Shown piece after piece: positions 1-11,860 of a DNA stretch of 64,000 nucleotides; position 1 is the first letter of the stretch; the number at the start of each line of letters is the position of its first letter. The stretch covers positions 4,898,001 through 4,962,000 of the forward strand of contig JAKSXM010000272.1 in NCBI GenBank assembly GCA_022575985.1, given 5' to 3'. This DNA comes from Anagrus nilaparvatae. Its lineage: Eukaryota > Arthropoda > Insecta > Hymenoptera > Mymaridae. Position numbers and translations under genes: made by a program. The notes beneath the pieces are model-generated. The model was not told the origin of the DNA. It searched no databases and saw nothing but the letters and a program-made list of their open reading frames with translations.

Positions 1-1176
1 TCGATTGATCGAAAATTTTATGCTACTTACGTAACTTCGTAAGGATGACATTATATCTTATAATCCTCTTATTCCAAAAAAAATTATTACTTCATTTTTA
101 TTTTTACAAAATACACTTTTTATATTTTAATTTTTCACTTTGATTTAGCACTTGCACATATTTTTTAAGATTTTTCTTATTTCCAACTCCTTTCCTTCTC
201 GATTAATATTTTTTTAAATCACTATTTAAACAAATTATCATGAACAGAGAAAGAAAGTACTTTAAAAAGCATGAATTTACACAAAAGAAAATAATAATAT
301 AAAAATTACGCGCTTTTCCGCCCGGCGTGTCTTTCTTTCGCTAAAGAAGTTTGGACCCTGAGAGTATAAAAACCGGCGACCCTAACATCAAACTTTTTCC
401 ATTTCCGTTTCTCTCTTTTTTACGTCATCTATCCATCGGAAACCCCCTTCGCCCCTTAAATAAACTTTAAATAACTTTTTTTTTATACATGCTTACATAC
501 ACATATGTATATATTCTCTTGTGTTTAAGCAAATGAAATTTCGATGAGTTTTACTCGCACTAATTTAGAGAAAAAAGGAACAGAGAAACCTATATTATTC
601 TAAGAATAGCCTTATAATCATTATTTGCTAAAGTTTATGTAACGCGTGTTTTCATTTATTCATAGACAACATGCTGCGAAGCTTCAAAGACTTTTTTTAA
701 CCGTTTCATTCAAAAATATGCAATATAAAGTAAATAAAAACGTTTCTGAAATGCTTTTGTTCATACTAGTGCAACATAAAATTCTGAAGAAAACAAATAT
801 TTTGGTTTCCCAATAAGTCTCATTTTTTTAGTGTATTTCTCACATTCCAAGCCCCAAAAACCCCAAATTTTCATCACTGATTCTCTCATCGTTATAGAAA
901 ATTAACCAAATAGCCATTTTTGACCCAAAATTAACAATTTTTAAATTGCTGACAAAATTGCAATTTTTGAGGAAAATAATTTTTATAGGTCTCAAAAATT
1001 ATTCGCCCCCTTTTAATATTTGTTTAGGTTTTTAAAAAATGTCTATTTGTAATACTATCTTTGTATCTTAAGAACAACTTAAAAACTTATAATCGGTTTG
1101 TGTAAACACAACCTAATTGCATGGAACATGTTTACTTCCAGCTGAGAACTAGGTATAATACAAATGTTACTCAACA
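1..1176. other. Gene-free AT-rich flank
   Basis: I see no coding region here. A GC-richer patch at about 310-450 contains a TATAAAA string near 365 followed by a pyrimidine-rich stretch. It could be a promoter, but no first exon can be placed downstream, so this is only a remark. The rest is AT-rich intergenic sequence with short homopolymer runs. Confidence 0.5.
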
Positions 1177-1177
1177 T

Positions 1178-1887
1178 TATAGTAGCGGAGCCCATACGAT
1201 GTAGGGTGATTTTTTGACTAACCAAAGATAATTGCAAATGGACCAGACTACTTATGTAAGGATGCCCACTGAGTCATATGTTAAGAGCCTTTGCGTACCT
1301 AAATAGCCTAGGCCGAGCTAGGTTGGTTAGCTGAAAATCACCTAGGTGAAAATTTTACTAACCGGATGAAAATTTAGGATATCCTTAAATACACCCCTCA
1401 GAAGCTAATTCCAAATCGGTTTGTAAAAAAACCGGTGCTGACCTGAACGGGGGCGGTTTAAAAAATTTTTGACCCAAACTTTTAACCCTTGTAACTAGGC
1501 AATGCACCATTTCGCAAAGGTACAATTTGGCACATATGCTACATTTGGCATGTACATTCATTAGCCAAAGTCCTTTGTGGTTACAATTTTTTCACCTTGG
1601 GACAAAAATTTTTTAACCCCCCCCCGTTCAGGGCAGCACCGGTTTTTTTACAAACCGATTTGGAATTAGCTTCTGGGGGGTGTATTTAAGGATATCCTAA
1701 ATTTTCATCCAGTTAGTAAAATTTTCACCTAGGTGATTTTCAGCTAACCAGCCTAGGCTATTTAGGTACGCAAAGGCTCTTAACATATGACTCAGTGGGC
1801 ATCCTTACATAAGTAGTTCGGTGCATTTGCAATTATCTTTGGTTAGTCAAAAAATCACCCTACATCGTATGGGCTCCGCTACTATTA
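1178..1887. mobile_element. Palindromic non-autonomous element with TTA flanks
   Basis: Two arms of roughly 330 bp (about 1180-1505 and 1555-1885) are inverted copies that differ at scattered positions, with a spacer of about 50 bp. Both ends read TAGTAGCGGAGCCC inward and are bordered by TTA, which looks like a 3-bp target-site duplication. The right arm lacks a few bases of the left, and a C-rich tract at 1617-1625 marks the inner part. There is no transposase ORF. A TTA duplication suits PIF/Harbinger-type transposition, but that assignment is inference. Confidence 0.75.
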
Positions 1888-3744
1888 CAATACAATTTCC
1901 TAATTTTATAATTTGTAATTATCACCTTACTAGTTGTTAAGATTCTAAACCCAAACTATTTTGATTAATCGATATTATTCCAAATCCCTGAACCTGAATT
2001 ATTTCAAGTCCTTATAAATCGATATTATTCTAAGTCCATAAACCTGTATTATCCTAAGTCCTTAAGCCCAGATTTTTCAAAGACTTCTAATTATTCTAAG
2101 TCTTATTTGACCCCCCCCCCTTAATTTTCAAGTTCTGAAGTACCCCCACCCTTTAAACATGTTCCATGTTAATTTAATTAATTTAACCTTGTTAAAAGAG
2201 TAAAATATTTTTATTAATTTCTCTGAAGTTTAATACAAAATTTTTGAGACTACTAAAACCTATTTTCTTTGAAAATTGCAATTTTGGCATCAATTTCAAA
2301 ATTGTTTATTTCTGTCTACAAATTAGGTAGTACGTCCATAAAGAATAAAAAATGTATTGTTTTTTGTATTTTTTGGTGGCAAAAGTTTTGAGAGAAAAAG
2401 TTTTCAGAAAATTAATTATCAAATTGGAATCCGAAAAAAATGGTGTATTTTTAATTTTCTTATTTAAAAAATTTGGATAAAAAAATTAGGTATAGTGCGT
2501 CCAAAAATAAAAAAAAAATTGGTGAAATCATCAATGCGTATTTTATATAATTTACCACATTTAATCATTAATTATTAAGTGAAAACCAAGTTTTAGCAAG
2601 TATCATAACCTAAAATAACAATGTTTTTTCATAATTTATAAATTTAAAATAATTTTATTGCAATAATATTACATAATAAACTCATTTTTTAATATTTTTA
2701 CGACTAATTTTATTTTAAACTGCAAATTATTTTAAAAAAATAGCGTCGGTAATGTGTATATTTGCTTTTTTTTCCAATTGGGGTCATAAGTCCTTAATAC
2801 TTTTATAGAAAAAAATGAAGTGCTACGTTCAAGAAGAAAATATAGATGGCTGGTTTTTTACTTTTAAGTCAAAAAATTTTGAAAAAAAACAAATTACTTA
2901 TCAGATTTAAAAACTGACTATAATAAACGATATTTCTAAAACTAGTTTTCCCATAGAAAAAAATTAAGTACTACGTCCAAAAAGAAAAAAAAGTATTTAG
3001 TTTTTTTTTTGTATTTTTAGGTGACAAAATTTTTGAGAAAAAAAATTAAAAAAAAATTAATTATAAGATTCAAGACATCGAGTAAAAACGATATTTCTTG
3101 GTATTCGCACGTTCATGGAAAAAAATGAGGTATTGCATCAAAATTAAAAGAAAAAAAGAGTACTTCGAGATTTCTTGGTAAAAAAAATTTTGAAAAAAGT
3201 TTTAGGTCTTCATGTTATTAATAGTTGTTCATTACGCATACCCATACAAATACAGGCTTTTTTAAAAACCGATTTTTTAATCTTATGAGGTCTCAAAACG
3301 TGCTTACATGCCAACAAATCAGAAATTTTCACCTTAAGATAATACTTCCTCTGTAAGGAACCAAAAAACGAATTTTGAAAATTAAAATAATTAGTCGTAA
3401 AATTCTTTTTATGCATAAAAGAATATAATTTGGAGAAAAAACAGGTAATTTAATAATCTTTCGTTAGGATATGGTCATCAGTTTTTGTCCCTTTTTGCAC
3501 CTCTGCAACTTTGGCCAAAAACGAAAGGGGAATATTACGAGATTGCGCAAGAGTTCCACTGCAGCTTTATTGAAACTAATTTGTAGCCTTTAAAACTAAT
3601 ATAAATAAACAGTTTAATTAATAAAATATAATTGAAAAAGTTATCTTTTTATAGATTATAAAAGTACACATTTTGACATTCTATAATGAAAAACCGGCAT
3701 TTCAAGCTTTACACCCGCATAATCTAAGGAACCACGGTTACCCA
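1888..3744. repeat. Intergenic stretch with degenerate tandem units
   Basis: There is no gene. From about 2300 to 3200 a loose unit of roughly 190-250 bp recurs. It contains variants of a phrase like 'ACTACGTCCAAAAAG', then a GTATTTTT-type stretch and a 'CAAAATTTTTGAGA' segment. An inverted relative of the first unit (about 2325-2400) lies at 36467-36540, so this is a dispersed family. A C-run sits at about 2110-2121. The minus-strand reading frame at 3210-3416 has no recognisable features, and I treat it as chance. Confidence 0.5.
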
Positions 3745-4690
3745 AAAAAATTTAACCACTCACAAAAAGGAACAATGATTTATCATGTCATTCACCACGT
3801 GGTTGAACCATTTGAACCACATGAATTATTATAAGGTAAAGAACATATTATTGACCAAAAAAGATTTCTGTTGTCTCCTGGAAAAACCTTCGGGATAAAA
3901 ATGAACCCTCCTAGGAAATGCTGATATCCTGGAGGTGTAATTTTCAATTTTCACCCCCAACGTATTTTCCGATTTTCCAAAATGACGGACCAAAAAACAT
4001 AAAAAAAAGAAAATTTTATATTTCCTGAGGGTTTTAGAGGTTGAGAAAAATGTTTTTATTATGAATCAAAATTTTTATTTTTTCACCCCAATGTATTTTT
4101 CCATTTTTCAAAATATAGTGGGCCAAAAACACGTAAATAGAGCTTTCTATACTTCCTGGGGGTTTTAGAAGTTGAGATAAAAGTTTTTATTGATGAAAAT
4201 TTCTTTTTTTTACTCCAAAGTATTTTCCGTTTTCCAAAATGGCGGACCAAAAAAATGAATATGAAAAAATGAACTTTCTACATTACCAAGGGATTTTCGA
4301 GGTTTAGAAAAACGTTTTATTTATTAAAATTTTCATTTTTTCACCCTACTGTATTTTCCGATTTTCCAAAATGGCGGGCCAAAAAAACGAAAATAGAACT
4401 TTCTATACTTCCTAGAGGTTTTAGAAGTTGAAATATACTTTTTTGTTGATGAAATGTAGAAAGTTCTTTTCTCGTGAAAATTAAAAATTATAACTCCAGG
4501 ATAGACTTTTCCTAGGAAGGTTCATTTACATCCCGAAGTAGGTTCTCCAGGAGATAACAGAAATCTTTTTGGATCAATTAAATATCTTACGATAAATCCT
4601 ATGGTTCAACCAAATGGTAAATCACTTGATAAATCATCATGTTTCTATTTGTGCAAGACATTTGTCTGTGTAAACGGGTCTTTGCTCGTG
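3745..4690. mobile_element. Fold-back element, first inverted unit
   Basis: Outer segments at about 3750-3960 and 4470-4660 are imperfect inverted copies. Each contains a 'TTTCTGTTNTCTCCTGGA' block, a block around 'CCTAGGAAG' and a 'ATATCCTGGAGG' block. Between them are three to four direct copies of a unit of about 110-170 bp that includes 'TTTTCCAAAATGGCGGACCA' followed by an AACTTTCTATACTTCC-type stretch. Inverted arms built from short direct repeats are the classic architecture of Foldback (FB) elements. No ORF of the family is recognisable. Confidence 0.65.
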
Positions 4691-6220
4691 GTTACTCTAA
4701 CAAAAATAACCAAGTAGTACTACTCCCTGGCTTAGAGAGTTATAACTCCCTCAATTAACTCCCTGATTTAGAGACTTAAATCTCTGAAATTTCTGTCATC
4801 TCCTGGAATACCTTCAGGATGACAATGAACCGTATGAGAGAAAGCTGATATCCTGGAGGATTTTTAATTTTTTATTCAGAACAATTTTCCAGTTTTCCAA
4901 TACGGCGGATAAAAAAACATGAAAATAGAAATTTTCTACATTACCTGGGGGGTTTTCGAGGTTGAGAAAAAAGTTTTTATGAATGAAAATTTTAATTTTT
5001 TCGCTCTAAGACGGTGGACTAAAAAATATGTCAGAATAAGCTTTTTACATTGCCTCTGGGTTTCCAAGGTCGAGAAAAACGTTTTTATTAATGAAATATT
5101 TTATTATTTGGCCCCAGCATATTTTCCGATTTTCAAAGATGACAACAAAAAAAATGGAAAAAAGAGCTTTCTACATTACCCAGGGGTTCGCAAGGTTAAG
5201 AAAACCATTTTAACGTATAAAGTTCCTTTTTTCATAATTTTCGACCCAGCTTCCAGTTTTCCAAGATTGCGGATTAAAACACATTTAAGAATAAGCATTT
5301 TACATTGCCTGAGGGTTTTTGAGGCTGAGAAAAACATTTTCATTGATGAAAACTTTTATTTTTTCACCCTAGCATATTTTCCAATATGGCGGAACAAAAA
5401 AACGTGAAAAGTAGAAATATCTATATTACCTGGGGGTTTTCGAGGTAAAAAAAAACGTTTTATGAATGAAATATGCTAGGGTAAAAATATTTTCTTAATT
5501 CAAAAAGATTTTTTCATGCTCGGGAATCCCCCTGGAAATATAGAAAGTTCCTCTTCATGTTTTTTGTTCCGCCATATTGGAAAATCGGAAACCTCCCGGT
5601 CGAGAATGTTTCACGCAGTTTAGTCTTACCGTTTTTTTTAACATGTAAAATCAACCGTAGATTAAACGTACGTTCAAAATTCGTGAAACATTCTCGCCCG
5701 GGCTGGTGCCAAATAATGAAAAAGTTCAGTAATAAAAACGTTTTTCTCGACCTCGGAAACCCCCAGACAATGTAAAAAGCTTATTGTGATATGTTTTTAA
5801 TCCGCCATCTTGGAAAACAGGAAAATATGATAGGGCGACAAAATTTTAATTTTCATTCATAAAAACGATTTTCTCAACCTCGAAAACCACCAGGTAATGT
5901 AAAAAGTTTCTATTTTCATGTTTTTTAGTCCGCCATATTGAAAAACCGGAAAATTTTTTTGAATAAAAAATTAAAAATTATGCCTCTAGGATATCAGCTT
6001 TCCCTCGTACAGTTCATTTTCATCTCATACGTATTCCAGGAGATGACAATTTCTGATTTAAGGATGAGTTACAACTCTCTGAGCCAGGGAGTAACTACGT
6101 GGTTATTTTTGTTAGAGTAGGTAAGTCATAGACATACATTATGTATTATGTCTATAATGGGTTCAGTTAACATTTGGTCAAGTTAACCCAGGGTTACTAC
6201 GACGATGTAAAATCGCTCAT
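4691..6220. mobile_element. Fold-back element, second inverted unit
   Basis: The left part (about 4695-4870) and the right part (about 5970-6120) are inverted copies sharing 'CTCTAACAAAAATAACCA', 'CTCCCTGGCTTAGAGAG' and 'TCATCTCCTGGAATACC'-type blocks. The interior is made of about seven copies of the same 110-170 bp unit as in the neighbouring element. The copies flip orientation near 5480-5530, so the whole can fold on itself. Frames at 4919-5407, 5557-5775 and 5938-6120 only translate these units and are not genes. The sequence at 6150-6220 is similar, inverted, to 45103-45165. Confidence 0.65.
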
Positions 6221-6319
6221 TGTCGTCAAAATAACTGGCGATCAACCATAAAAAGTGGAGTTCCCTTACTCTATCAGATTCGAAAATTGAGGCCCGGGAG
6301 TTTCTTTTTTCTTTATTAA

Positions 6320-6627
6320 GGCTGCTTTCACACGCAAGTGAATTTGTAAAGTGAATTTGTAAAATGAATTTGTAATGGCGCGTAAATTCAAAATTTAAAT
6401 AAGCCTGAAAATCTAAAATTAGCGAAATTAATTAAATTTTTAAATAATTATTGTTTGTTAAATATTATTATATAATTTTTTATTCATTTTTACAATAATT
6501 TCTTTAAAACTTTAATTAATTTCGCTAATTTTAGATTTTCAGGCTTATTTAAATTTTGAATTTACGCGCCATTACAAATTCATTTTACAAATTCACTTTA
6601 CAAATTCACTTGCGTGTGAAAGCAGCC
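6320..6627. mobile_element. PIF/Harbinger-like MITE (308 bp)
   Basis: Nearly perfect inverted arms of about 110 bp enclose a spacer of about 85 bp. The termini read GGCTGCTTTCACACGCAAG inward and are flanked on both sides by TAA. A TWA duplication plus a GGNTGCTTTCACAC-type terminus is typical of PIF/Harbinger (ISL2EU-like) elements. Each arm also has a small direct repeat, three versions of 'GTGAATTTGTAAA', next to the terminus. It is non-autonomous. High arm identity suggests a fairly recent insertion. Confidence 0.8.
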
Positions 6628-6763
6628 TAATGATCAGAAAAATAGGGGCATTTCTTATTTACCCCAAAAAAGCAGTGGTAGTAAGATTTTTGGGGTTAAT
6701 AGACCTTATGGCCTTAAATTTTTTTGTTGCTTTCATTAGCAATTTTGATTAATTTTCAAGAAA

Positions 6764-7510
6764 TTTAAGGACGCTCTGTCCACCACTGGGTGTTTTTTGC
6801 GCAGTATATTTGTAACTAAAATATTTTAACCATATATATTTATTTATAATAATTTTTTAATGAAAGAATCAATGCTTTTCAGTATTTAGTTCAGGAATAT
6901 AAAAAAAAAATTAAAATTGTTTATTTGTTTAAACAAATACGACCTGTTAAATTTTTGAAATTTTCGGGTCATAAAAGCCTGAGTTCCCAGATCTGGGCTA
7001 CTTTGATCAAAATTCTGCTTGGCTGATATTGAAGATCATTCAATTCTAGATGGAGGTATCGTGGGAAATTTTTCACTAAACCTTTTCAGTAATGAGTTAT
7101 AACTTATAATTATAACTATTTGTTTATAAATTGTAGAGAATTTTTAACTTTTTTTTTATAAACAATTAGCTGTAACTCATTACTGAAGAGGTTTAGCGAA
7201 AAATTTCCCACGATACCTCCACCTAGAATTGAATGATCTTCAATATGAGCCAAGCAGAATTTTGATCAAAGTAGCCCAGATCTGGGAACTCAGGCTTTTA
7301 TGACCCAAAAATTTCAAAAATTTAACAGGTCGTATTTGTTTAACAAATAAACATTTTTAATTTTTTTTTTATATTCTTGTACTAAATACTGAAAAGCATT
7401 GATTCTTTCATTAAAAAATTATTATAAATATATATGGTTAAAATATTTTAGTTACAAATATACTGCGCAAAAAACACCCACTGGTTGACTGGTGGACAGA
7501 GCGCCCTTAA
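6764..7510. mobile_element. Palindromic element with TTAA flanks (piggyBac-type)
   Basis: Arms of about 340-370 bp meet near 7140 with almost no spacer. Termini GG(A/G)CGCTCTGTCCACCA are flanked on both sides by TTAA, the insertion signature of piggyBac-superfamily transposons. The arms match except for small indels, such as an extra GTTGACTG-like insertion near 7483. No transposase is present, so it is a non-autonomous derivative. The family call rests only on TTAA and is inference. Confidence 0.7.
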
Positions 7511-7565
7511 AATACTTCGCACGCAACTTTTGGGACGCTGTTAGTGTTGTTAAAATCCTAGTAAT

Positions 7566-7800
7566 TTTATAAAATCTAGTAACGTAACCAACTTCAGGCA
7601 AGTGCATCATAATTATATTTTAACAAGTTTTAATTATTTATTTTGCATAAATAATTGAAATTATAAATAGTTTCGTTCAACGCGTTATTAATTATTAAAA
7701 ATCGCTGATATTTATTATGCTTTGGGCCTTGGGGTCTAGCGCGCTTTATTATGCACTTGCCTGAAGTTGGTTAAGTTACTAGATTTCAGATAATTTATAA
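7566..7800. repeat. Short TIR element upstream of translin
   Basis: A block at about 7566-7612 reappears inverted at about 7747-7798. Its core is CTTCAGGCAAGTGCAT. The spacer of about 135 bp is AT-rich. It lies some 260 bp upstream of the translin start codon and could overlap that gene's promoter region. No clear target-site duplication was seen. Confidence 0.6.
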
Positions 7801-8060
7801 AAATCTCGTAAAGCAATAACAGCTCTGCATATATATATAATATATCCACTCCTATCTCCTACACTTTTTTTGCAGCACACTGCGCTTTGCGATTTTGCAG
7901 TTTTCTTCGAAGTGAAGACGTGAAAGTGTCATTGAGTCAACATAACCTAAGCAGTAAACATTTTTAATTTAGAATAATTTGCCGGTGAATAAAATAATTG
8001 CAGCTTGCAGACCTTGCAGTCCTAATTTAAAGCAGAAATCAAATAGAAAAGTTGATAAAT

Positions 8061-9165
8061 ATGGAGAAAGGAATAACTCTCATATTTAATTCATTTCAGG
8101 ATCATTTGATAAATGAACAAGAAACGCGAGAGGTATGTATACTTACCAATGAATATTTATTTTTTATTCTTTAATACTTAAATGTACTTAATGTATTAGG
8201 AAATACGGAACACTGTAAAAGAAATAGAAAAAATTGCTCGTGATATTTCTGTAGTATTACAAAATATTCATAACAACAATTTGAGTGAAGAAGAAGAGAA
8301 TACCAGTATGTTAAAAAAATTTAATTTTTAATAAATATTTTTTTTATCAACTTATTAATAAACTTCTGCTATTTTTTTCATAGTTGTAGGCAATTACTGT
8401 TCTAAGGCTAGGGAAATGTTTGAAGACATTCGTAAATACTATAAAAAATTATCAGAAATAGTTCCTTTAACTCAGTATTATCGATTCTATGACCAATGGC
8501 GATCCGTTACACAAAAGCTGTGTTTCTTAGCTTCGCTAATTGTATATTTGGAAGTTAAAATTCTGGTAACCAAAGACTCTGTAGCTGAAATTTTAGGATG
8601 TAAAAAATATTTTTTAAATTTAATTATTTTTAGAATAAAGTATCAGTTGTTTCTTTAATTTTTTCAGTAAAAACTAAGCTAGAAGATGGATTTCATTTAG
8701 AACTTGAAGATTATTTAATGGGACTGCTACAGCTTTCTTCTGAATTGGTATGTTATAATATTTCTTAACATCATACAATATTAAATAAAACAGCGGCCTG
8801 GTTACCTTTTGCTTAATTTTCCTATCAATTTAAAATTTAATGGGCTAAGTCAAAAAGGGTGAAATAAATTAAAGAATTTTTTTAAACTGGATTATTAAAA
8901 AATGATATTCAACAAATTTTTTAGAAACTACTAAATTAGTTTTTTACTCTTTTTTCAGAGTCGTTTTGCAGTCAATAGTGTAACTAATGGTCAATATGAT
9001 CGTCCATTAGAAATCTCTCGATTTGTAAATGAATTAAATGCAGGATTTCGATTATTAAATTTAAAAAATGACTCATTGAGAAAACGCTATGATGCTTTGA
9101 AATATGATGTAAAAAAAATTGAAGAAGTTGTTTATGACTTGAGTATTCGTGGCCTAAAACCTTAA
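8061..9165 (+). CDS. Tsn: Translin (C3PO subunit), complete, five exons
   Basis: Exons at 8061-8132, 8200-8305, 8384-8599, 8668-8747 and 8959-9165 join in frame through GT-AG introns of 67-211 bp. They give 226 residues, close to the 228 of vertebrate translin. Diagnostic stretches are FYDQWRSVTQKLCFL in exon 3, EDGFHLELEDYL in exon 4, and FVNELNAGFRLLNLKNDSLR and VEEVVYDLSIRG-like text in exon 5. Translin forms an octameric all-helical ring that binds single-stranded RNA/DNA. With TRAX it makes C3PO, which degrades passenger strands in RISC and trims tRNA 5' leaders; translin is the non-catalytic RNA-binding subunit. The start is the first ATG giving the family N-terminus. A polyadenylation signal AATAAA lies at 9220-9225. 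I see no lesion. The identification is secure. Confidence 0.97.
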
Positions 9166-9225
9166 ATGTAATGATATAAAAAAATGATTTGCTTGTTTTT
9201 TATGTGAAATAAGTGATTCAATAAA

Positions 9226-10820
9226 AAAACAAAGTAAGTATGAACAATAAGTAAAAAATAAATATAATGTATATAGATACATGAACATATAAATAATTTT
9301 AAGAAAAAAATAAATTAACTTAAATATTTATAAATGCATAAACCTTAATCCATTGTGATAACAATTTTTTTTAATTTTGATACTCCATATAATGTTAAAT
9401 TTTATGCATTTATATACACTATAATAAGATTCAATTAAATAAAATACTTATTTTTTATATGTAATATTATATGCATCAAGTGTATTACATAAGCTAATTA
9501 TATACTTTAAATAAAAATTATTTTAGTATATTTTTATATGTTAATAGTCTCTTTTAAAGTAAATAACATTATTTAAACTTTTCCCATTTGAAAATTTTGA
9601 GATCATTTAATTTAAAAATAATAATTTTTAAATATACAATACTTGTGGAATTTTCTACAATTTACTGTCATCTAATATTGCTCCTGAAATCGAATTTTGC
9701 CTCAAAGCACTTATTAAATCACTTTCTTTTATTACTGAGTTGTCCAATATTTATAAATATAAATTTTTTTTCACGTTTCAAAATGTCTCCATTTAATAAA
9801 CCCTTTGTTCTTTCAGTATAAGGTAGTATACTAGTTACATAATCTCAATTTACTAACAATTCAAATAAAGACTCATTTGTTAAAAATTTGCCCTGGTATT
9901 CATATTTTTCTATGGTTTTATTCCTACCTATCTCCCATACTTTTGCTCCAAAATTATTCAAAATTTTTGCAACTAAAATGATTTAATTTGCTTTTTCACA
10001 ACAATGGCATATATTACAATTAAAAAGAATTAAATATATATACTCACTAAATTTTCCTATTTCACCAAAGCCTAAAATACTAATTGTTAAATCTTTTGTT
10101 ATTATCAATATATCAATTTTATGTTATTAACAAATTATTGGCCAATTTTTCAATAAATTGTTAATAACAAAAAATTGACCACGAAATTTGCAAAACGGAC
10201 TTCGGATTCATGTTCAGCGGGTCAAAAAAACATAAATACCACCCATTTTTAGCCTCGGAAAAGAAATTTAATTTTTCAATTTTTGGGCGTGATTAGTATA
10301 GCTGGCGCCTAGACTATCCCTAGAAACCGCCCCGTGACACTTCATTTATCTTTTTTTTCAAATTTTTTTATATTTTTTATGTTTTGTAATGTTCAAATAC
10401 CTTAAATTTTCAATAGTACGAATACAATTATAAAAGAAATTCTGCGTGTTTAGGATTTTTTATATATACAGACATTTTGATTTTAATATTTAAATAGCTC
10501 TTGATTGAATTAACAAATTTTCTTATACTTTTGGGTACCTTGTTTTTTATTTTTTAATCAAAACGCTTTACTGAACAAGATGCATTAAGTAAAATATTGC
10601 ATACGTTCTGAAAAACTGACCCGGAAGGTCGACCCTCGGACGTTTTTATTTTGTATAAACCTTTTTTTTCGTTGATAAATCTTTTATTATCAAAATTTTA
10701 ATCTTTACAACTGAATATTTATACAGCTTATGCATGAGTATAATTTAGTTAAAAAAAGGGCGTCCAAAAAAAAAAAAAAACAACAGCGTAAGTGTATAAA
10801 TATAGACTGCGCACTATCAA
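9226..10820. other. Gene-free region downstream of translin
   Basis: No gene is visible. An imperfect hairpin at about 10108-10178 pairs two copies of TGTTATTAACAA-like sequence around GGCC. An A/T-rich frame at 9588-9821 has low-complexity hydrophobic composition and no homology that I recognise. A purine run at about 10768-10782 ends the stretch. Confidence 0.5.
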
Positions 10821-11335
10821 AACTTTTGGGAGGCCGCTATTCAATGATCATAACTTCGTTGTCCATCAGGCTCATTTCTCAGAACCTTGAAATCTAGATA
10901 TATATCGAAAACAGTAACAGACCCATAAATGAATTTTGCAGAAAAATTCAATTCCAGATTCGTAAATTTAGAATACATCAAAGTACAGAATAGGATAAAT
11001 TCCGAAATTAGTTTTATGAAACCTTTATTTCATTGGAATTTTTTGCTTTTTATAAATAATAAATTCTGATATTTTATCAAATTTGCACTGATTTTTAGGA
11101 ATTTCGATTTAACTTCCTTACAACCCTTCTAGTTTTTATTATTCTGCATTAGAAAGTTTGTATATACTTAATTTTTCGAGATTCGGAAAACTACTCTGGA
11201 TGGACAACGACAATTATGACCCAGTGAATGGTGTCCGAAGTGAACACTATTTAACCGTTTCTGAGAAAAGTACCCATATACGTATAATATATCAAGGGAG
11301 GAAGCTGGCTAATTATAGTTATATTAGTTATATGG
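10821..11335. repeat. TIR repeat, copy 1 of a tandem pair
   Basis: The left end (about 10830-10890) and right end (about 11195-11245) are inverted relatives carrying 'GTCGTTGTCCATC' and the neighbouring 'CATTCA(C)TGG(T)CATAA'. This gives an element of roughly 420 bp plus a tail. The copy at 11336-11860 has the same internal order, so the two are direct duplicates. The frame at 11158-11364 lies inside the repeat and is not considered a gene. Confidence 0.6.
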
Positions 11336-11860
11336 TTATGAAGGCCGCCATTCAATGGTCATAACTGTCGTTGTCCATCCGGGTCATTTCTCAGAACCTT
11401 GAAATCTAGATTTTTCGAAAACAGATCCATAAATGAATTTATCAGGGTGTTCATTCTCTGGAAAAACCTGGAAAGTCTAGAATATCATGGAATTTTTTTT
11501 AGGGCCTGGAAAAGACTGGAAAGTCATGGAATTTTGTTTATAGTCTGGAAAAAGTTAACTTTTATTTATTTTTTAAGTAAAAATAAATTTTTTGCATCAA
11601 AATAAAGAATAGGATAAATTCCGAAATTCTTTTTATGAAACCTTATATTTCATGGTAATTTTTTGCTTTTTACAAATAATAACTTCTGATATTTTATCAA
11701 ATATGCACTGATTATTAGGAATTTTGATTTATCTGCCTTACAAACCTTCTAGTTTTTATTATTCTGCATTAGAAAGTTTGTATACTTAATTTTCGGGATT
11801 CGGAAAACTGCCCCGGATGGACAACGACAATTATGGCCAGTGAATGGCGCCCGTTATGAA
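11336..11860. repeat. TIR repeat, copy 2 of a tandem pair
   Basis: This is a second copy in the same orientation as 10821-11335. It shares the left-end block CAGAACCTTGAAATCTAGAT, the middle block with TTCTGATATTTTATCAAAT and the right-end block GCATTAGAAAGTTTGTATA. It carries an extra GA-rich internal repeat at about 11450-11560, with several 'CTGGAAAAACTGGAAAGTC'-type units that copy 1 lacks. The frame at 11399-11605 only translates these units. Confidence 0.6.

Noticed and set aside
360..460. TATAAAA with pyrimidine-rich downstream sequence as a promoter
   Set aside because: No exon or gene could be placed downstream, and a TATA string is common in AT-rich DNA; kept only as a remark in the flank entry.
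3210..3416. 68-codon minus frame
   Set aside because: Low-complexity, within a degenerate repeat region, no domain or splice context.
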